Shown: positions 1-12,806 of the stretch, one piece after another
How the letters are laid out: each line of letters opens with the position of its first letter
Position numbering within the stretch: position 1 is the stretch's first letter
NCBI GenBank assembly: GCA_019054805.1
Contig: JAHQIY010000005.1
Location: 6,679,501 to 6,743,500, forward strand
DNA: 64,000 nucleotides
Source: Brachionus manjavacas
Lineage: Eukaryota; Rotifera; Eurotatoria; Ploima; Brachionidae
Direction of reading: 5' to 3'
Translations under genes and position numbers: made by a program
Notes under the pieces: generated by a model
Told to the model about the DNA's origin: nothing
What the model saw: the letters and a program-made list of their open reading frames with translations, nothing else
Database searches by the model: none

Positions 1-508
1 ATAACATTTAATTTTATTATGTGATAACTAATTACTTAAAATGACAACTATTACTTTTAATTTACGATTCATACATTCAATTGAATAATTTTTATGTTGA
101 CTCATTAATATAAATAAATGACTATTTGATCTTTTTTTAATTGACGTTTAATCAAAATAAATGACACTTTAATATATATTCATAATTTAAAATAGGAACA
201 AAGCTTTCAAATAAAATCAAAAAATAAGTAATATATTAATTAATTAAAAAAAAGGCTTTAAGCAAGGTCTAGCTAATGAGATACTACTCTAGAAGCTTAA
301 AAAACTCCGAAAACCGAACTTTAAAGTTCATAATCCTTTCCGAAGCTAAAAGCTATTACTTTTAAAATATGTATTAAAGCAAAAACCTAATTTCCTCCGT
401 CCGAACGCTTTTTTTATAAACGAATTTTTGTACAGGAAAAAAAATAAATATTGTTAACTAATTATTTTATTTTTTTTGATAAATAAAACTGAAACTTTTT
501 ATCAATAC

Positions 509-1136
509 CTAAAAAAATACAAATTACCATCCTCTTTAAGAAAAATAATGCTTATTTGGCCTGTTGAAATGTAATATTTATCATATTGATTAACTTTGTT
601 TGTACGACAAAATCAAATTTGAATTCATTTTCTTAAAATTTATCAATTTAATTTTAAAAAATTTAATAAAAAAATTACCACTAATTTTAAATATTTTCTT
701 TTCGCCTCTACTTAGAAATTTTAATCTTTGTCCCGAAAAAGAATGCTGTACTAAAATTTTGAAATGAATAAAATATTTAAGAGTTAATCTGTTAACAGAA
801 CTGTTGTTTTTTAAAAAAATAACCTGTAGTGTAAATTTAATAATATAATAATAATAATGAAATAAAAAAAAACAACAGCTCTAAATATCATTCTACTCTT
901 AATTACATTTATCTTCTGATTGAAGTGAAAAAAATAAAGTTTCAACAAAATTCGCTTCTTCCATCGTTGCTTTTTATTGCTTTACTTATTCAATTTAACT
1001 AATTCTAAATTTTAAATTTGAAACAATTTAAGTAAAAGAATTTAATTTTGCAAAATGATTATCAAATATTAAATAAAAATAATCTAAGTATTTGAAATTT
1101 CCATAACATTTTAATCTTAACTTTTGTTTATTTTTG
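509..1136. repeat. Dispersed repeat R, copy 1
   Basis: AT-rich non-coding block that recurs nearly intact at 2561-3190 and 4979-5600. Landmarks in order are ATTACCATCCTC, TTTGGCCTGTTGAA, CTTTGTCCCGAAAAAGAATG, a TAATAATAATGAAAT stretch, and CTTCTTCCATCGTTGC. No frame stays open for long. Part of the block (1195-1420) is repeated again just downstream in diverged form. The family is unknown to me. Confidence 0.7.
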
Positions 1137-2560
1137 CTAAAGCTGGTCAAAGTTAAAAAAAGGTATTTAGTTTTTCTTTAAGTAAAATTGTCCTCAATTT
1201 TTAATATTACCGTTCTCATTACGAATAACAACGTTTTTTTGGCCTGTTGAACATGAAATTTCTATCATCATGTTTAAAATTTTTTCTCCAACCAAGCATC
1301 TGTTTTTATTTAAATTTTGTCATCATTTTTAAATAAATACTCATAATAACATTCATCTTCTAATTTTGGAGAAATAGTTTCAACAAAATTAGCTCTCCAT
1401 TTTTGATTTGATTTATTGTTTAACTAATTCACTTTTTTATTTCAAAATGTTTTTTTATTTTAAAAAATATACTAAAAAAAGATAAATTCAATTTTTGCCT
1501 TCACTCTCTCTTCATAAATTTGATAAAAAATCACAGATAATTTTTCCTGAAATTATCTCAAAGGAAGAACATAAAACTAAAAATTTTATGCAAAAGCTTT
1601 AATTGAAGTTTCAATGACTTAAATACTTGTTAATGAATTTTATCAAGTATTAACCATAAAATTCCAGATATCATAAATTTTCTTAATAATTATAATCAAA
1701 AATGCTGACCCTCAATGAGATTCGAAATTCTCATTAATTCAATTTAGAAACGGATGACTCAAAACCTAATCTTAAAAAAACACTTTTATAAAGTAAAAAT
1801 TGGAATTAACTTCAGCGCTTTCTTTCCGCTTTTCTATTTTCAAAAATTTTATTTTAATCTAAGCACTTTTTTTCCAAAATTTGATCCTTAAAACTGAAAT
1901 ACAAATTAATAAAATTTACGGGATCACAGCTTTAGAATGAAATCAAAAGAGGGTGCCATTCTTTCTTTCATTCAAGGTCTAGCAATTCATTCAATGACAG
2001 CTTTTATCAAGATCTATTAATTGGATCTACTCTGTAAACTTGATAAACTCAGAGTACCGAATTGCAAAGTCATAATTTGCAAATTAAGTAAGTATTATTC
2101 GAAAGATAATATCCTATTCGACGCTTAATAAGTGTAGGGAGTGATCTTGAACAAACTCGTTTTTCTTTATTTTTGGCTAGATCACTAATAAGCTACATAT
2201 CACTAGGCTAACCTTATAGCCGCAAGGACCTTTGACGCTACAATTCTATAAGAACCGCTGTTTATTGCTAAAGAGCTATAAATTCCAATCTTAAATTTAG
2301 AAAGTTTTTTATTATCAGTATGCAATTTGAGAAGGTGATTGATTTCGTAATTATGTCATTATACCTTTTTAAGGGTTTTTTTAATTAAAATTTAACTTAT
2401 TATGGCCTGTGATTTCACACATAAAATAGTGATGTGAATTTAGGATGCACATTTTTATTAATCTTGAGGATAGAAATGATAAATTTTAATGTAAAAAATT
2501 AATTAAAAAATTATGTTTTAAAATAAAATTAATTAGTCTCAAAATTAATAATTACAATAG

Positions 2561-3190
2561 CTAAAAAAATACAAATTACCATCCTCATTAAGAAAATTAA
2601 TGCTTATTTGGCCTATTGAACATGTAATTTCTATCACCTTGATTAACTTTTTCTGTCCAACAAAATCAAATTTGAATTCATTTTCTTAAAATTTTTCAAT
2701 TTAATTTTAAAAATTTAATAAAAAAATTACCACTAATTTTAAATATTTTCTTTTCGTCTCTACTTAGAAAATATAATCTTTGTCCCGAAAAAGAATGCTG
2801 TACTAAAATTTTGAAATGAATAAAATATTTAAGAGTTAATCTGTTAACAGAACTGTTGTTTTTTAAAAAAACAACCTGTAGTGTAAATTTAATAATATTA
2901 TAATAATAATGAAATAAAAAAAAACAACAGCTCTAAATATCATTCTACTCATAATTACATTTATCTTCTGATTGAAGTGAAAAAAATAAAGTTTCAACAA
3001 AATTCGCTTCTTCCATCGTTGCTTTTTATTGCTTTACTTATTCAATTTAACTAATTCTAAATTTTAAATTTGAAACAATTTAAGTAAAAGAATTTAATTT
3101 TGCAAAATGATTATCAAATATTAAATAAAAATAATCTAAGTATTTGAAATTTCCATAACATATTAATCTTAACTTTTGTTTTTTCTTTGT
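2561..3190. repeat. Dispersed repeat R, copy 2
   Basis: Same orientation and landmark order as the copy at 509-1136, with few substitutions. The shared part ends near 3180, after which the sequences diverge (TTTTTCTTTGTTATTAGC here). Copies are spaced roughly 2 to 2.4 kb apart, which suggests an old local tandem duplication of a larger unit. Confidence 0.7.
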
Positions 3191-4007
3191 TATTAGCTGA
3201 TTTTTGCAACAGGAAAAACAAAAGTATTTTTAAACTATTGTTTGGTTACGTGAGAGACGTCCACAAGGCCGTCAAAAGTTGATGTTTGCCAGTTAGATGG
3301 TCGGTATGGAAACAAAAACTAAAATTTTATATATGAAAATTTGATATAGAAAAGAATTGGGTATACGAACATCAATTTTTGGCGGTCTGGTGGCCGCAAC
3401 TCAAAAGCCCAAATACTATTTTAAGGAATTAAGTTTTTGTTTCAGAGAATTTTCAGAAATAGTTAAGTAAAGAAAATCGTCTTTATTTATCATAATTAAA
3501 TTTTTAGAAAACTAATAAAAGAAATAATAAATTAAAAAAATTGTTGATTCATAATTTAATTGTAGCGTTAATAAAAATTTAATTGAATCTTGTTTTTACT
3601 AATTTTAGTTATCTATAATGTTTTTGATAAAAACTAAATAATTAGTGTTTATGATAAAACGGATTAACTATCAAACAAGCTTCTAATCATTATACTAGCA
3701 AATACCAAATGGTAAATTGGTGTTTGGAATTTCTGAACAGCAAATTTGGAACCCATTAACAATCCAGCTAAATCATGAGGTGGTCAATTTTAAAGAGAAA
3801 ACCTAAAAAACAAAGAACAATGTAAATATTTCATCAATATTAGATTCTAAATATAAAACAAAAAAATTATTTCTGAGAAAAGCTTTTCTTGGTCACATAT
3901 TTTAATTTTGACTTGTCTGAAGTTTTTCTTAGACTGTTTTTATTTTTAAAATATTGAAAGAAAGGTTTATTACTCTTTAAATTAAAATTTTAAATGAAAA
4001 TTAAAAA

Positions 4008-4260
4008 ATTACCGAGTTCATTCATGAAAAACATGCTTATTTTTCCTATTGAACAGTAGATCTTTAACGGATTTTCAACTTTATTTATACTAATAAAATC
4101 AAATTTGAATTCATATCCTTCAGAGAAAATGGATATTTTAAAACAAAGCATAAAAAAAATTAGCAGAAAATTACCACTAATTTTAAATATTTCCTTTTCT
4201 TGGCTATTTTAGAAAATATAATCTCTGTCCCGAAAAAGAATGTTGAATTTCAACTAAAAT
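4008..4260. repeat. Dispersed repeat R, diverged partial copy
   Basis: Covers only the first half of the block, from the degenerate ATTACCGAGTTCATTC start to CTCTGTCCCGAAAAAGAATG. It is clearly older than the full copies. A matching second-half fragment lies at 4733-4925 (CTTATGATTGAAGTGAAAAA to CTTCTTCCATCGTTGC), so these two pieces may be one copy split by an insertion. Confidence 0.55.
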
Positions 4261-4978
4261 TTAAAAATATATATAATAATTTTGTCAAGAATTGAATTGA
4301 TTGCAGTTTTTAATAATAATCTGCAATGTAATGAATTGGACATACATTTGATTAAACCGATAGAAAGCTAATTTAACTTCAAAAATACAAAATTTTGTCC
4401 CTCTAAAGAAAAATATTTCACATTTAATAGTCGGAGGGTTTTTCGACCCTTTTCATACATGTTTTTTTAGATTTAACCAAGAAAAAAAACACTCTTTTAC
4501 AAAAATTTGATCATGGTATTTATTTTTTAGCTTTTAGATATAATTAGAAAAAATTTTCAATTATGATTTAATCTGCAGAAAAAAATATATGTAAAGAATA
4601 ATAGGAATAACAAAAAGAGCGGAAAACCCCACCGGAATTTTAGTGTAAAATCAATTAAGTATCTAAATTTTTACCTTTTTAAGATTTAACATCAATTAAT
4701 ACTTTCAATAAAAGTTTAAAATAAAAACAAATAATAATTACATTCATCTTATGATTGAAGTGAAAAAAATAAAGTTTCAACAAAATTCGCTTCTTCCATC
4801 GTTGCTTTTTTTTGCTTTAATTTTTCAATTTTAACTCACTAATTTTGAATTTTAAATTTTAAACAATTTAAGCAAAAGAATTTAATTTTGCAAAATGATT
4901 ATTAAAGATTAAATATAAAAAAACCAAAACAAGTTAAAAACAAAAAAATTAACTAAAGTTAAGTTTAAGTTAAATTAA

Positions 4979-5600
4979 TTAGTCTCAAAATAAATAATTA
5001 CCATTCTCATTAAGAAAAACAATGTTTATTTGGCCTATTGAACATGTAATTTCTATCACCTTGATTAACTTTTTTTGTCCAACAAAATAAAATTTGAATT
5101 CGTTTCCTTAAAATTTTTCAATCTGCTTTTAAAAATTTAATAAAAAAATTTAATAAAAAAATTACCACTAATTTTAAATATTTTCTTTTCGTCTCTACTT
5201 AGAAAATATAATCTTTGTCCCGAAAAAGAATGCTGTACTAAAATTTTTCAGAAAAATAGAACTAATATTAAGAGTTAATATGTTAACAGAAATGTTGTTT
5301 TAGAAAATAACCTGTAATGTAAATAATAATGAAATAAAAAAAAACAACAGCTCTAAATATCATTCTACTCATAATTACATTTATCTTCTGATTGAAGTGA
5401 AAAAAATAAAGTTTCAACAAAATTCGCTTCTTCCATCGTTGCTTTTTATTGCTTTACTTATTAAATTTAACTAATTCTAAATTTTAAATTTGAAACAATT
5501 TAAGTAAAAGAATTTAATTTTGCAAAATGATTATCAAATATTAAATAAAAAAAATCCAAGCATATGAAATTTCTAAAACATATTAATCTTAACTTTAAGT
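4979..5600. repeat. Dispersed repeat R, copy 3
   Basis: Third near-complete copy, with the 5' edge TTAGTCTCAAAATAAATAAT also visible at 2533. A 69-codon minus-strand open frame inside it (5500-5709) is not conserved in the other copies and is not annotated as a gene. Confidence 0.65.
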
Positions 5601-5761
5601 CAAAGAAGAAATTGTTTTTGAAGATTTTATTTCTTTTGAATCTTAGAGTAAAATTGTTGTGAAAAATAATGCTAATTTGGCATTTTGAGAATGTAATTTC
5701 TATCATCATGTTTTATTTTTTTCCTCCAACTCAATATCTGTTTTTTTTGAAAAAGGTGGTT

Positions 5762-6112
5762 GTGAAGTTCATTTCAATTCGATCGTTTCAATTCAGAAAA
5801 ACTTGTATAACTTTTTGACTAAAAGAGATAATTTAGTTTTGTAAAATTCTTAATAAGTAAACAACTTTGCTTAATCCAATAATATATGTCTGCAAAAACT
5901 CTGCAATTTTATTGCACATTTGATTGGAATACTTTTTAATTGGGTGCAAAATTCAGAAAATTGCATAGTATTTTGCAGACTTATTTAACTGTATTCAATG
6001 AAAATGTGATTTGTTTATAATAAAGCATTTTACAGAACTGAATTATCTCTTTTAGAAAAAAAGTTATTCAAGTTTTTCTGAATTGAAATGATCGAATTGA
6101 AACGAACTTCAC
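5762..6112. mobile_element. 351-bp foldback / MITE-like element
   Basis: Two inverted arms of about 90 bp (5762-5853 and 6020-6112) match with few mismatches; the outer ends read GTGAAGTTC...GAACTTCAC. The centre contains CTGCAAAAACTCTGCA-like words. No coding capacity and no clear target duplication. The arms resemble the outer ends of the element near 29045-30092, so it is a small repeat family. Confidence 0.6.
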
Positions 6113-6733
6113 TAAATTTTTATTTTTATATAATTATTTTAACTTGAAATTTAGTTATCTTACAAAATCAATTAGCTGATAAATTAGACTATGTAATAAA
6201 ATATTGTTTAAAATTTTAACTTGAAATTTAAATATTATTCAAAAACATGTTCGATTTCAATAGTGCGAAAAAATTTTCTTTTTAAAATTAACTTCCTTGT
6301 TATTAAATTAAATTTTTGGATTATTAAAATTTTTTAAATTGATAAATGAACTCTAATATAAATTATTTTATTATTTTAATTTAAAAAATATCATCTTTAA
6401 TTGATTATTCTAAAATCTTCATTTGAAAACTTTAAAGACAATTTTAAAATCTACATTAAATTATCCAAGCTATTCATTGAATGAAAAATTTAAAATATAG
6501 AATAAGATTTCATTTTTAATTCAGAAAAAAAATTTTATTATTTTAAATTTTCTTCCTTGTTAAAGCTTAAACTAATCATGTTTAAGAAAGTCACAAAAAA
6601 TACCAAAAAAATCATAAAAAGTATGTCATATTATAAGTTGATGACTTGAATATTTTATCAACTAGAACTTATTAAAATTCATTTTACCTTATTTGGTAAT
6701 TTGCAATAGCATCTTTATTCTTTTTAAAAATCT
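6113..6733. other. AT-rich spacer
   Basis: Non-coding, mostly A/T homopolymer-like sequence between the foldback element and the first Gypsy LTR. I see no gene, RNA gene or repeat structure in it. Confidence 0.5.
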
Positions 6734-6844
6734 TGTCACGTACATAATTCAATATATAAGCAACTCTTTTTATTATTATAGCCATCTTATCTTTAATAAA
6801 GAATTAGTTATAACAATCTTTTTACTGTCCCATATTATATTACA
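6734..6844 (+). mobile_element. 5' LTR of Gypsy element G1 (111 bp)
   Basis: Begins TGTCACGTACATAATT and ends TATTACA, the usual TG..CA LTR ends. The same 111 bp recurs at 15564-15674 with about three differences. It contains a TATA-like stretch (ATATATAAGC) and a polyA signal (AATAAAG). The next bases (6845, TGGTAGCAGCC) have the form of a tRNA primer-binding site. No convincing target duplication is visible: AATCT precedes both LTRs and is not found after the 3' LTR, so the outer edges may be slightly off. Confidence 0.7.
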
Positions 6845-6862
6845 TGGTAGCAGCCATAAGGG

Positions 6863-7690
6863 ATGGCCACAACAAGTCAGAGAGAAGCAATTAAAACGGT
6901 TGATCAGAGGTGGACAGCTGAGGTTGAAAGCAAGCTATTGATGGAGTTCGACGCAAATGTGAAGAAGATAAAAGATCTTCAACTAGAGATAGCAGGAAAA
7001 GGTTACGTGCTAGACTCTAATAAACCTGTGTACTATGGAAGGAGTACAGAAAACGTCGAAAATTGGATTTCGATAGTATCTAATGGAATTAAAGCCGCTG
7101 GTGTCCTTGAAGACAAAAAACTTGCAGTAATCACTCCTTACGTGAAGGAGACGGCGTTAAGTACCTTGCTTAATTACCAGAAGAAATCAACAATTAAGAC
7201 ATTTGAAGGATATTTAAAGTAACTATTAGAAAGAGATAATTCAAAAGCAAGGAAAGGAAAAATAAAATTGGAACTTTTTAAACTCAAACAAACAGGAGAG
7301 TTTGATAGTTTTTTATCCAAATTTCAGGAACTGGCTAATGAATCAAGTATGGCTCAGGAGGATCTCATAATAATTTTTTCTCATGCATTAAAGCCGAAGT
7401 GTTCACTAGAAGTTCAAATAAGAGAACATAAGACTATAGAAGAAGCTTACAAGATAGCAATAAAATTTGAAAAAAATTTGAAATTTATAAGTGACTCCTT
7501 TAAGAAACAAGTAAATTATACTAGGAATTCTTTTAATAAGTATCAAAGTTTTGAGCCAAGAAATAATTTGAAAAGTTTCAAAAATGGGACAAGTAAAATA
7601 AACGAAAAGTCCAAAAGATGTTATAATTGCAATAAAGTACATTTTGCTAAAGAATGCTGCAAAAATAAAAGAAAAATTTATAAGAAATAA
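6863..7690 (+). pseudogene. gag: Gag of Gypsy G1, one in-frame stop
   Basis: A capsid/nucleocapsid polyprotein for retrotransposon particles. The frame runs from ATG at 6863 to 7690 and is cut by a single in-frame TAA at 7220-7222. The first half has the typical gag opening (YGRSTENVENWISIV). The second half has a helical region (FQELANESS) and a zinc knuckle near the end, CYNCNKVHFAKEC. That knuckle has three residues where the CCHC consensus has four between the second Cys and the His, so the usual glycine is missing. It lies 18 bp downstream of the 5' LTR and upstream of pol in another frame. Confidence 0.8.
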
Positions 7691-7732
7691 ATTATTAAAG
7701 AATAAACGACGAAGAATCTAATAATTTACCAT

Positions 7733-8331
7733 ATGATACTGGTGATGAAAAGATAAATTGTGTTTCACTCTTAGCAGAATCAACAAGTTTATGAATTACC
7801 AATGGTCTAATAAATAAGAAAAATGTTGATAGGATAGTTTTTGATATAGGGGCAACAATGTCAATAATAGCAGAAGATTGCGCAATAAAAAATGGAATAA
7901 TATTTTGGCCTGATGAAACTAAGGTCAGACTTGCGGATGATAGGATAGTTGATGTGTGTGAGAAAACTGAAGCTCTGGAAGTAAATATCGGAGGAATAAT
8001 ATGCGAATTACCTATGTTAATACTTAAGCACAATATTCTCTTAGGCATTGACTATTTCAACTTAACTGGAGCAGGAATTTTTCCAAAACAACGTTTGATT
8101 AAATACGATAAACACGAGTTAAATTTAAATAATTATGAAAAGATAGAAAATGAAATATTATATGTCGAGAATGATGAATTTAAAAATTTAGAATTAAAAG
8201 TAAAACCTGAGATAAATATCACAAAGGAATTCGAAAAAGATTTTAAAGACTTAAGCTTATTGATTAAAGAGAATTTTGCAAAATTTATGAAGATTTTAGA
8301 GGTGGTTGTAATATTGGTCAATTTAAGATAA
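7733..8331 (+). pseudogene. pol: Aspartic protease domain of Gypsy G1 pol
   Basis: Retroviral-type protease that would process Gag-Pol. The active-site segment reads FDIGATMSI, where the family has D-T/S-G; the middle residue is Ile, so activity is doubtful. The downstream flap-end motif LLGIDYF is recognisable. An in-frame TGA lies upstream of the active site (about 7792), and the frame is lost near 8290, where the reading moves into the RT frame. Decayed. Confidence 0.75.
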
Positions 8332-8942
8332 GATTAAAAGAAAATAAGATAGTATTTAAACAACCTTACAGACATTCAGAAACAGAGAAAATAGAAATGA
8401 GAAAAGTAACAAATGAACTCATTAAATCTGGCATTTTAAGGATTTCAGATTCTCCTTATTGTTCGCCATTCTTCATGGTAAAGAAAAAAGACGGGGGATT
8501 CAGACCGTTTATCGATTTTAAGGAATTGAACAAATTGGCAGTTAGAGAAGACTGGCCAATACCAAGAGTTGAAGAATTATTGCAAAGATTAAGAAATGCA
8601 AAAATATTTAGTACATGTGATGCGAAATCAGGATTTTTTCAAATTCATGTCGAAGAGAAGTCAAAAAAATATACAGCTTTTAGTGATGGAACAAGGAAAA
8701 TCGAATGGAACATGATGCCAATGGGAGTAACAAATGCCCCTATGGTTTTCTCACGAATCATGCATCAAATTCTGGGTGATCTGGAATTTGTGATTATATT
8801 TATTGATGACATTTGTGTATTTTCAGTTAGCTTAAAAGATCATTTTAATCACTTAAAATTAGTAATGCAAAGGATAAAGAAAGCAAATTTAAAACTAAAT
8901 CTAGAAAAATGTAAATGGTTCTTAGAACGAATCGAATTTTAG
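8280..8942 (+). pseudogene. pol: Reverse transcriptase domain of Gypsy G1 pol
   Basis: Copies element RNA into DNA. Conserved blocks in order: SPYCSPFFMVKKKDG, FRPFIDFKELN, FSTCDAKSGFFQI, MPMGVTNAPMVFSRIM, and the catalytic FIDDICVFS (the YxDD box with Phe in place of Tyr). The frame ends at a TAG around 8940, where a frameshift separates it from the connection domain (GYIVSSKGIEMD continues in another frame). Confidence 0.85.
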
Positions 8943-9755
8943 GCTACATAGTCTCTTCAAAAGGAATTGAAATGGATGAAAAATAGCAATTATAAGAGAC
9001 CGAAAAGAGCCTAAAAATGTTAAACAGCTACAGCAATTTTTAAGAATATGCAATTATTACAGAAATTTTATAAAAGAATTTGCAAAATTAACAGCTCCAC
9101 TTTATAGCTTGACAAAGTCAGACCATAAATGGGTATGGAATGCTGATCATCAGTGTGCCTTTGAGGAACTTAAACGATTACTTACCTCAAAACCGATTTT
9201 GAGACAACCTAATTATAAAAGAACATTCTATTTATTTACTGATGAATCTGAATTCGCTATTGGTGTTGTCCTTGGGCATAAAAATGAAAATGGAATTGAA
9301 TGTGTTGTTGAATATTCTTCTAGACTTTTTAAAGGATATGAAATTCTAATGAGCATTTCGAAAGAAATGAAAAAGAAATGGCTTCAGCTGTTCACGGAAT
9401 TAAAGAATTTCGACACTTTTTAATAGGTGTACCATTTATTTTGGTAACTGATCATAGTGCACTCACATTTTTAATGAAAATTAAAGATCCAATGGGCCGC
9501 TTAGCCAGATGGAGTATTTATTTGTCACAATTTGATTTTGAAATTGTGCATCGAAAAGGAAGACTGCATAATAATGCTGATTATTTAAGCCGACCAATTT
9601 TGATTAGAAAAATATATGTAGAAGAAAAAAGTCAAAAATGTTTGGATCCGTGGGAAGATAGTTCACTAAAACATTTTCTTAGGTATGGAAATTTTAAAAA
9701 TGGAACAGCAAAGAAACAAGTTAAACGTATTATATCGATTGCAACAAAATACTAA
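8943..9755 (+). pseudogene. pol: RT connection and RNase H domain of Gypsy G1 pol
   Basis: Degrades the RNA strand of the hybrid. FLRICNYYRNFIKEF marks the RT thumb/connection. FYLFTDESEFAIGVVLG holds the first RNase H Asp, and EYSSRLF follows. A frameshift near 9378-9423 splits the domain; the second piece contains LVTDHSALTFL and ends with NADYLSRP. At least two breaks, so not functional as read. Confidence 0.8.
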
Positions 9756-10735
9756 TTAGAAAATATAAATGATTAGAAAATATAAATTCTTTACTTTTTA
9801 AAGGAGAAAATCGACTAATCGTCCCTAAAATTGAAGAGAGACATGATGTAATTGATCGTGCACATTCAGCCTCAGCACATTTCGGAATCAATACAACATA
9901 TCAAAAGCTTAACCAAGCAAACTATTGGCCTAAGAAATTGTAAAGTCGAAAAATTTAACAAAAATTGTAAAGTCTGTATTAGGAATGATAGATATTTAAC
10001 AAAACATCTTACAGCATTTTGCAATCGTATTACAGGACTCCGAGATAAAAAAAGTATTGATTTTGTGTGGGGTCTAGATGAGACCAAAGAAGTTTATAAA
10101 GGAGCTATGATCATAGAAGAACATATAAGTAAATATGTTGAAATATTCTGTCTAAAGACGAAAGAAAAAGAAGAGATCGCTTTTTCACTTTTAAATTATT
10201 TTTGCACAAACGGACCGGCATTAAGAATAATGAGTGACATTGAACCTTCATTAATTTCAGAATCAATCAATCGCCTTAAAAATAGCATAGGGGTTGAATG
10301 GCACAAAACATTAGCCGCATATAGTCCCCAACATAACGGTCTAATCGAAAGATTTGTGCAGACATTTTCGAACACCTTAAGAAAACTTTCAGAAAAAGAC
10401 TCAAGAAATTGGAATTCTTGGGTACCATTTGTAAAATTGGCATAAAACACTAAGATACATTCTACAACGAAAATAACACCATTTGAGGTCAGAAATGTAA
10501 AGAAATGTAATAAATTTGAAGACTGGTTGTCCATTAATAAATCAATGGAAGCGGAGAGTCTAATAAAGAGAATTGTAGAAATAAGAGAAACAATTGAAAA
10601 TACAAGACGTAAAACACTAAGTTATATTGAGGCAGCACAAGAAAAACAAATGCAATTAACAAATAGCAAAAATAAACGAATTGAAAGAAAATTTTTACAA
10701 AATGGAACAATTGTTCATAGTGAGTGAATCGTCCT
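9756..10735 (+). pseudogene. pol: Integrase of Gypsy G1 pol, interrupted
   Basis: Inserts element cDNA into the genome. The N-terminal zinc module is visible (HFGINTTYQKL, then CKVC). The catalytic triad positions are DFVWGLDETKE, MSDIEPS and PQHNGLIERF. The frame changes inside the zinc module (near 9940) and a TAA follows KLA at 10445. The post-core helical region (10527-10727) ends at GTIVHS, exactly where the DNA transposon starting at 10716 has inserted. The remainder resumes at 13644. Confidence 0.8.
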
Positions 10736-10911
10736 AATTTTTAAAAATTACATATAATTTGATTGGTTGAAAAAATAAATTTGATTGGTTGAATTTGGAG
10801 TGAATGATTTTTGTTAAAAAATCAAATTTTTTTATTCAAAAAAAGGAACGTTTAAAATTTGAAAAAAAAATCACAAAAAACAGCCAAATAAAAAAAACAA
10901 AATTTTAATAG

Positions 10912-12310
10912 TCAAACAATTTCTTTAAGATAGTTTAAACGACACTGTTTTAATAGTATCTGTTTCAAGCACGTATCAGCTCGATTAGATGCTCTAAAAT
11001 AATATGAGGTGGTGAAATCGTTGAATTTCTCTAAACCTTCTTGGTTAAAATGATTAACATTTAAATTTTCTTTATAAAATTCATGCAGATGATTGACAAA
11101 AGAATGCATATATGGAGTAATATCGGTTTGATGATAGACTTTTAAAAAATAACTTAACCATATCTTCTTTTAAAAAATTACGCATTTTATTTAGTTCACA
11201 GTATTTATTTTCGTTAAATTTTGAACTGTCGCTAAATTTGTCAATTCTACATAAATCGTGAATTAGTAATTCAAACAATGTATCACTTATTCTTAAAAAC
11301 AAATGAAGCGAATCAATAATAAAATTCTTAAATGGCATCTCCGGCAAAACAGGCTCGACTTTATATCCTAAATGTAGAAATTTCGAATTTTTTTTTGACT
11401 TTTTGATTATTTCGGAACCCTTTTCATCTGATCTTTTTTTGGAAATTTTAGTTGAAAATAACTGTTCTTTAGGACATTCACACCAAAGACAAGGAAAATT
11501 TGAATTTGCACTGTAAAGACCCAAAACAATTGACATCATTTTCCAATCAGATGAAAAATAATACACAATAGATATTATTTTGTTCTGAAAACTAAATGTT
11601 GTCATTGTCTTTATTTCATCCCATAATGCTCTTAACCAAGTTTTGACACTTTCATAATCCTCTTTTTCAACTCTAAATATCCCTAAAGGATAAACACCAT
11701 TTACTCCAGCTGCTTTTTTCCCTTCATTAATCACACTAAAGCAAAAGTTTATAACCTTTGTAGTTCTTGAAAATATTGTTCCGTCGGCTGTTAACTTAAT
11801 TTTGACCGAATCGCCACTCAAAATTTTTCTGTCATAGAGAAATTTGAGATTGTTTGATATTTGGCCACATGGGTTTACATAATATCCTTGCTCTATTTCA
11901 TAAATTAAAAACATAGAGTTTAGACGCTCTCGTTCTAAGCGAATATGATGTAAACTTGGAACATTAAGTTTAAAGTCGGTTTTTAATGAGCTAAATGTTA
12001 TGTCAGTTAAAAGATTCCTATCTTTATAATACAAAAAAAATTCAGTTGATTTTTCTTTTCCGAAGTCGGAAAAGATCTCTAATTGATAATTTGTATTTTG
12101 CTATTGAGATTTTTTTTCTTTTAGCTTAACTTTGTAAAAGTCTAATTGAAAACTGTTAAGAAAAGGAACAATTTCACCTAAAACTGACCTAAATTTTAGA
12201 TTCAATAGGCTTTTTTGACTTTTACGTAATTTGGAAAAATCCTTTCTTTTTCTTATATTACCAAAGAGTCTTCTTTCAAAATCCTTAATTTTTAGTTCTC
12301 GAGCAAGCAA
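10912..12310 (-). pseudogene. Transposase-like gene of the nested DNA transposon
   Basis: Three leftward frames (12310-12101, 12034-11081, 11109-10912) make one protein broken by a stop near 12103 and a frameshift near 11095. The core has KIKLTADGTIFSR, INFCFSVINEGKKAAGV, GIFRVEKEDYESVK, SSDWKMMSIVLGLYSANS and PCLWCEC. The two aspartates (ADGT, SDWK) and the C-x-x-C-x-C cluster recall DDE transposases of the TNP2/KDZ kind, but I cannot place it in a named superfamily. The N-terminal piece is strongly basic. The assignment rests on this context and the motif layout. Confidence 0.55.
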
Positions 12311-12465
12311 TTGGTCTTTGAGCTCTTGATTTTGTTTATTTAAAAAAAAATTGTAACAACTCAGCTTCTCAAGGCTATAATTTTTAAATATGACCTCAAA
12401 ATTTAATTGATTAAGTTTGTTAATTAATTGATTATAATAATCTGTAGATTAAGTTATAGACATTG

Positions 12466-12775
12466 TGATGAATAGCAAGACTAGAAATAAAGGATCTTAA
12501 GTTAATGAATTTATTGATATAAGTTAATTGTTACAAAAATTTCTACTCCCAATGTCAAACAAGCCCAATTTCGCAAAATTCAAACAATGTTTCACTTATC
12601 CTTAAGAACAAATGAAGCGAATCAATTTTTTAAAAATGTGAGTTGAAAATAGCTGTTCTTTAGAACTATCACACCACAACAAGGAAAATTTGAATTTGTA
12701 CTGTTCAGATCCAAAACAATTAACAACATTTTCAAACCTGAAGAAAAATAATTAAGAATAGATTTTAAAATAAAA
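12466..12775. repeat. Internal partial duplication in the nested transposon
   Basis: 12580-12770 is a diverged, internally deleted copy of the transposase stretch around 11262-11570 (ACAAATGAAGCGAATCAA and AAGGAAAATTTGAATTTG occur in both). 12466-12580 resembles the start of the rightward ORF at 12807 (AGACTAGAAATAAAGGATC versus GGACAAGAAATAACGGATC). So a unit holding both divergent gene starts was duplicated and then decayed. Confidence 0.5.
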
Positions 12776-12806
12776 TAAAGAGAAATTTATTGACTTTGTT
12801 TTAAAA

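Noticed and set aside
6729-6733. AATCT as target duplication for Gypsy G1
   Set aside because: AATCT precedes both LTRs instead of flanking the element, so it is not a target duplication.
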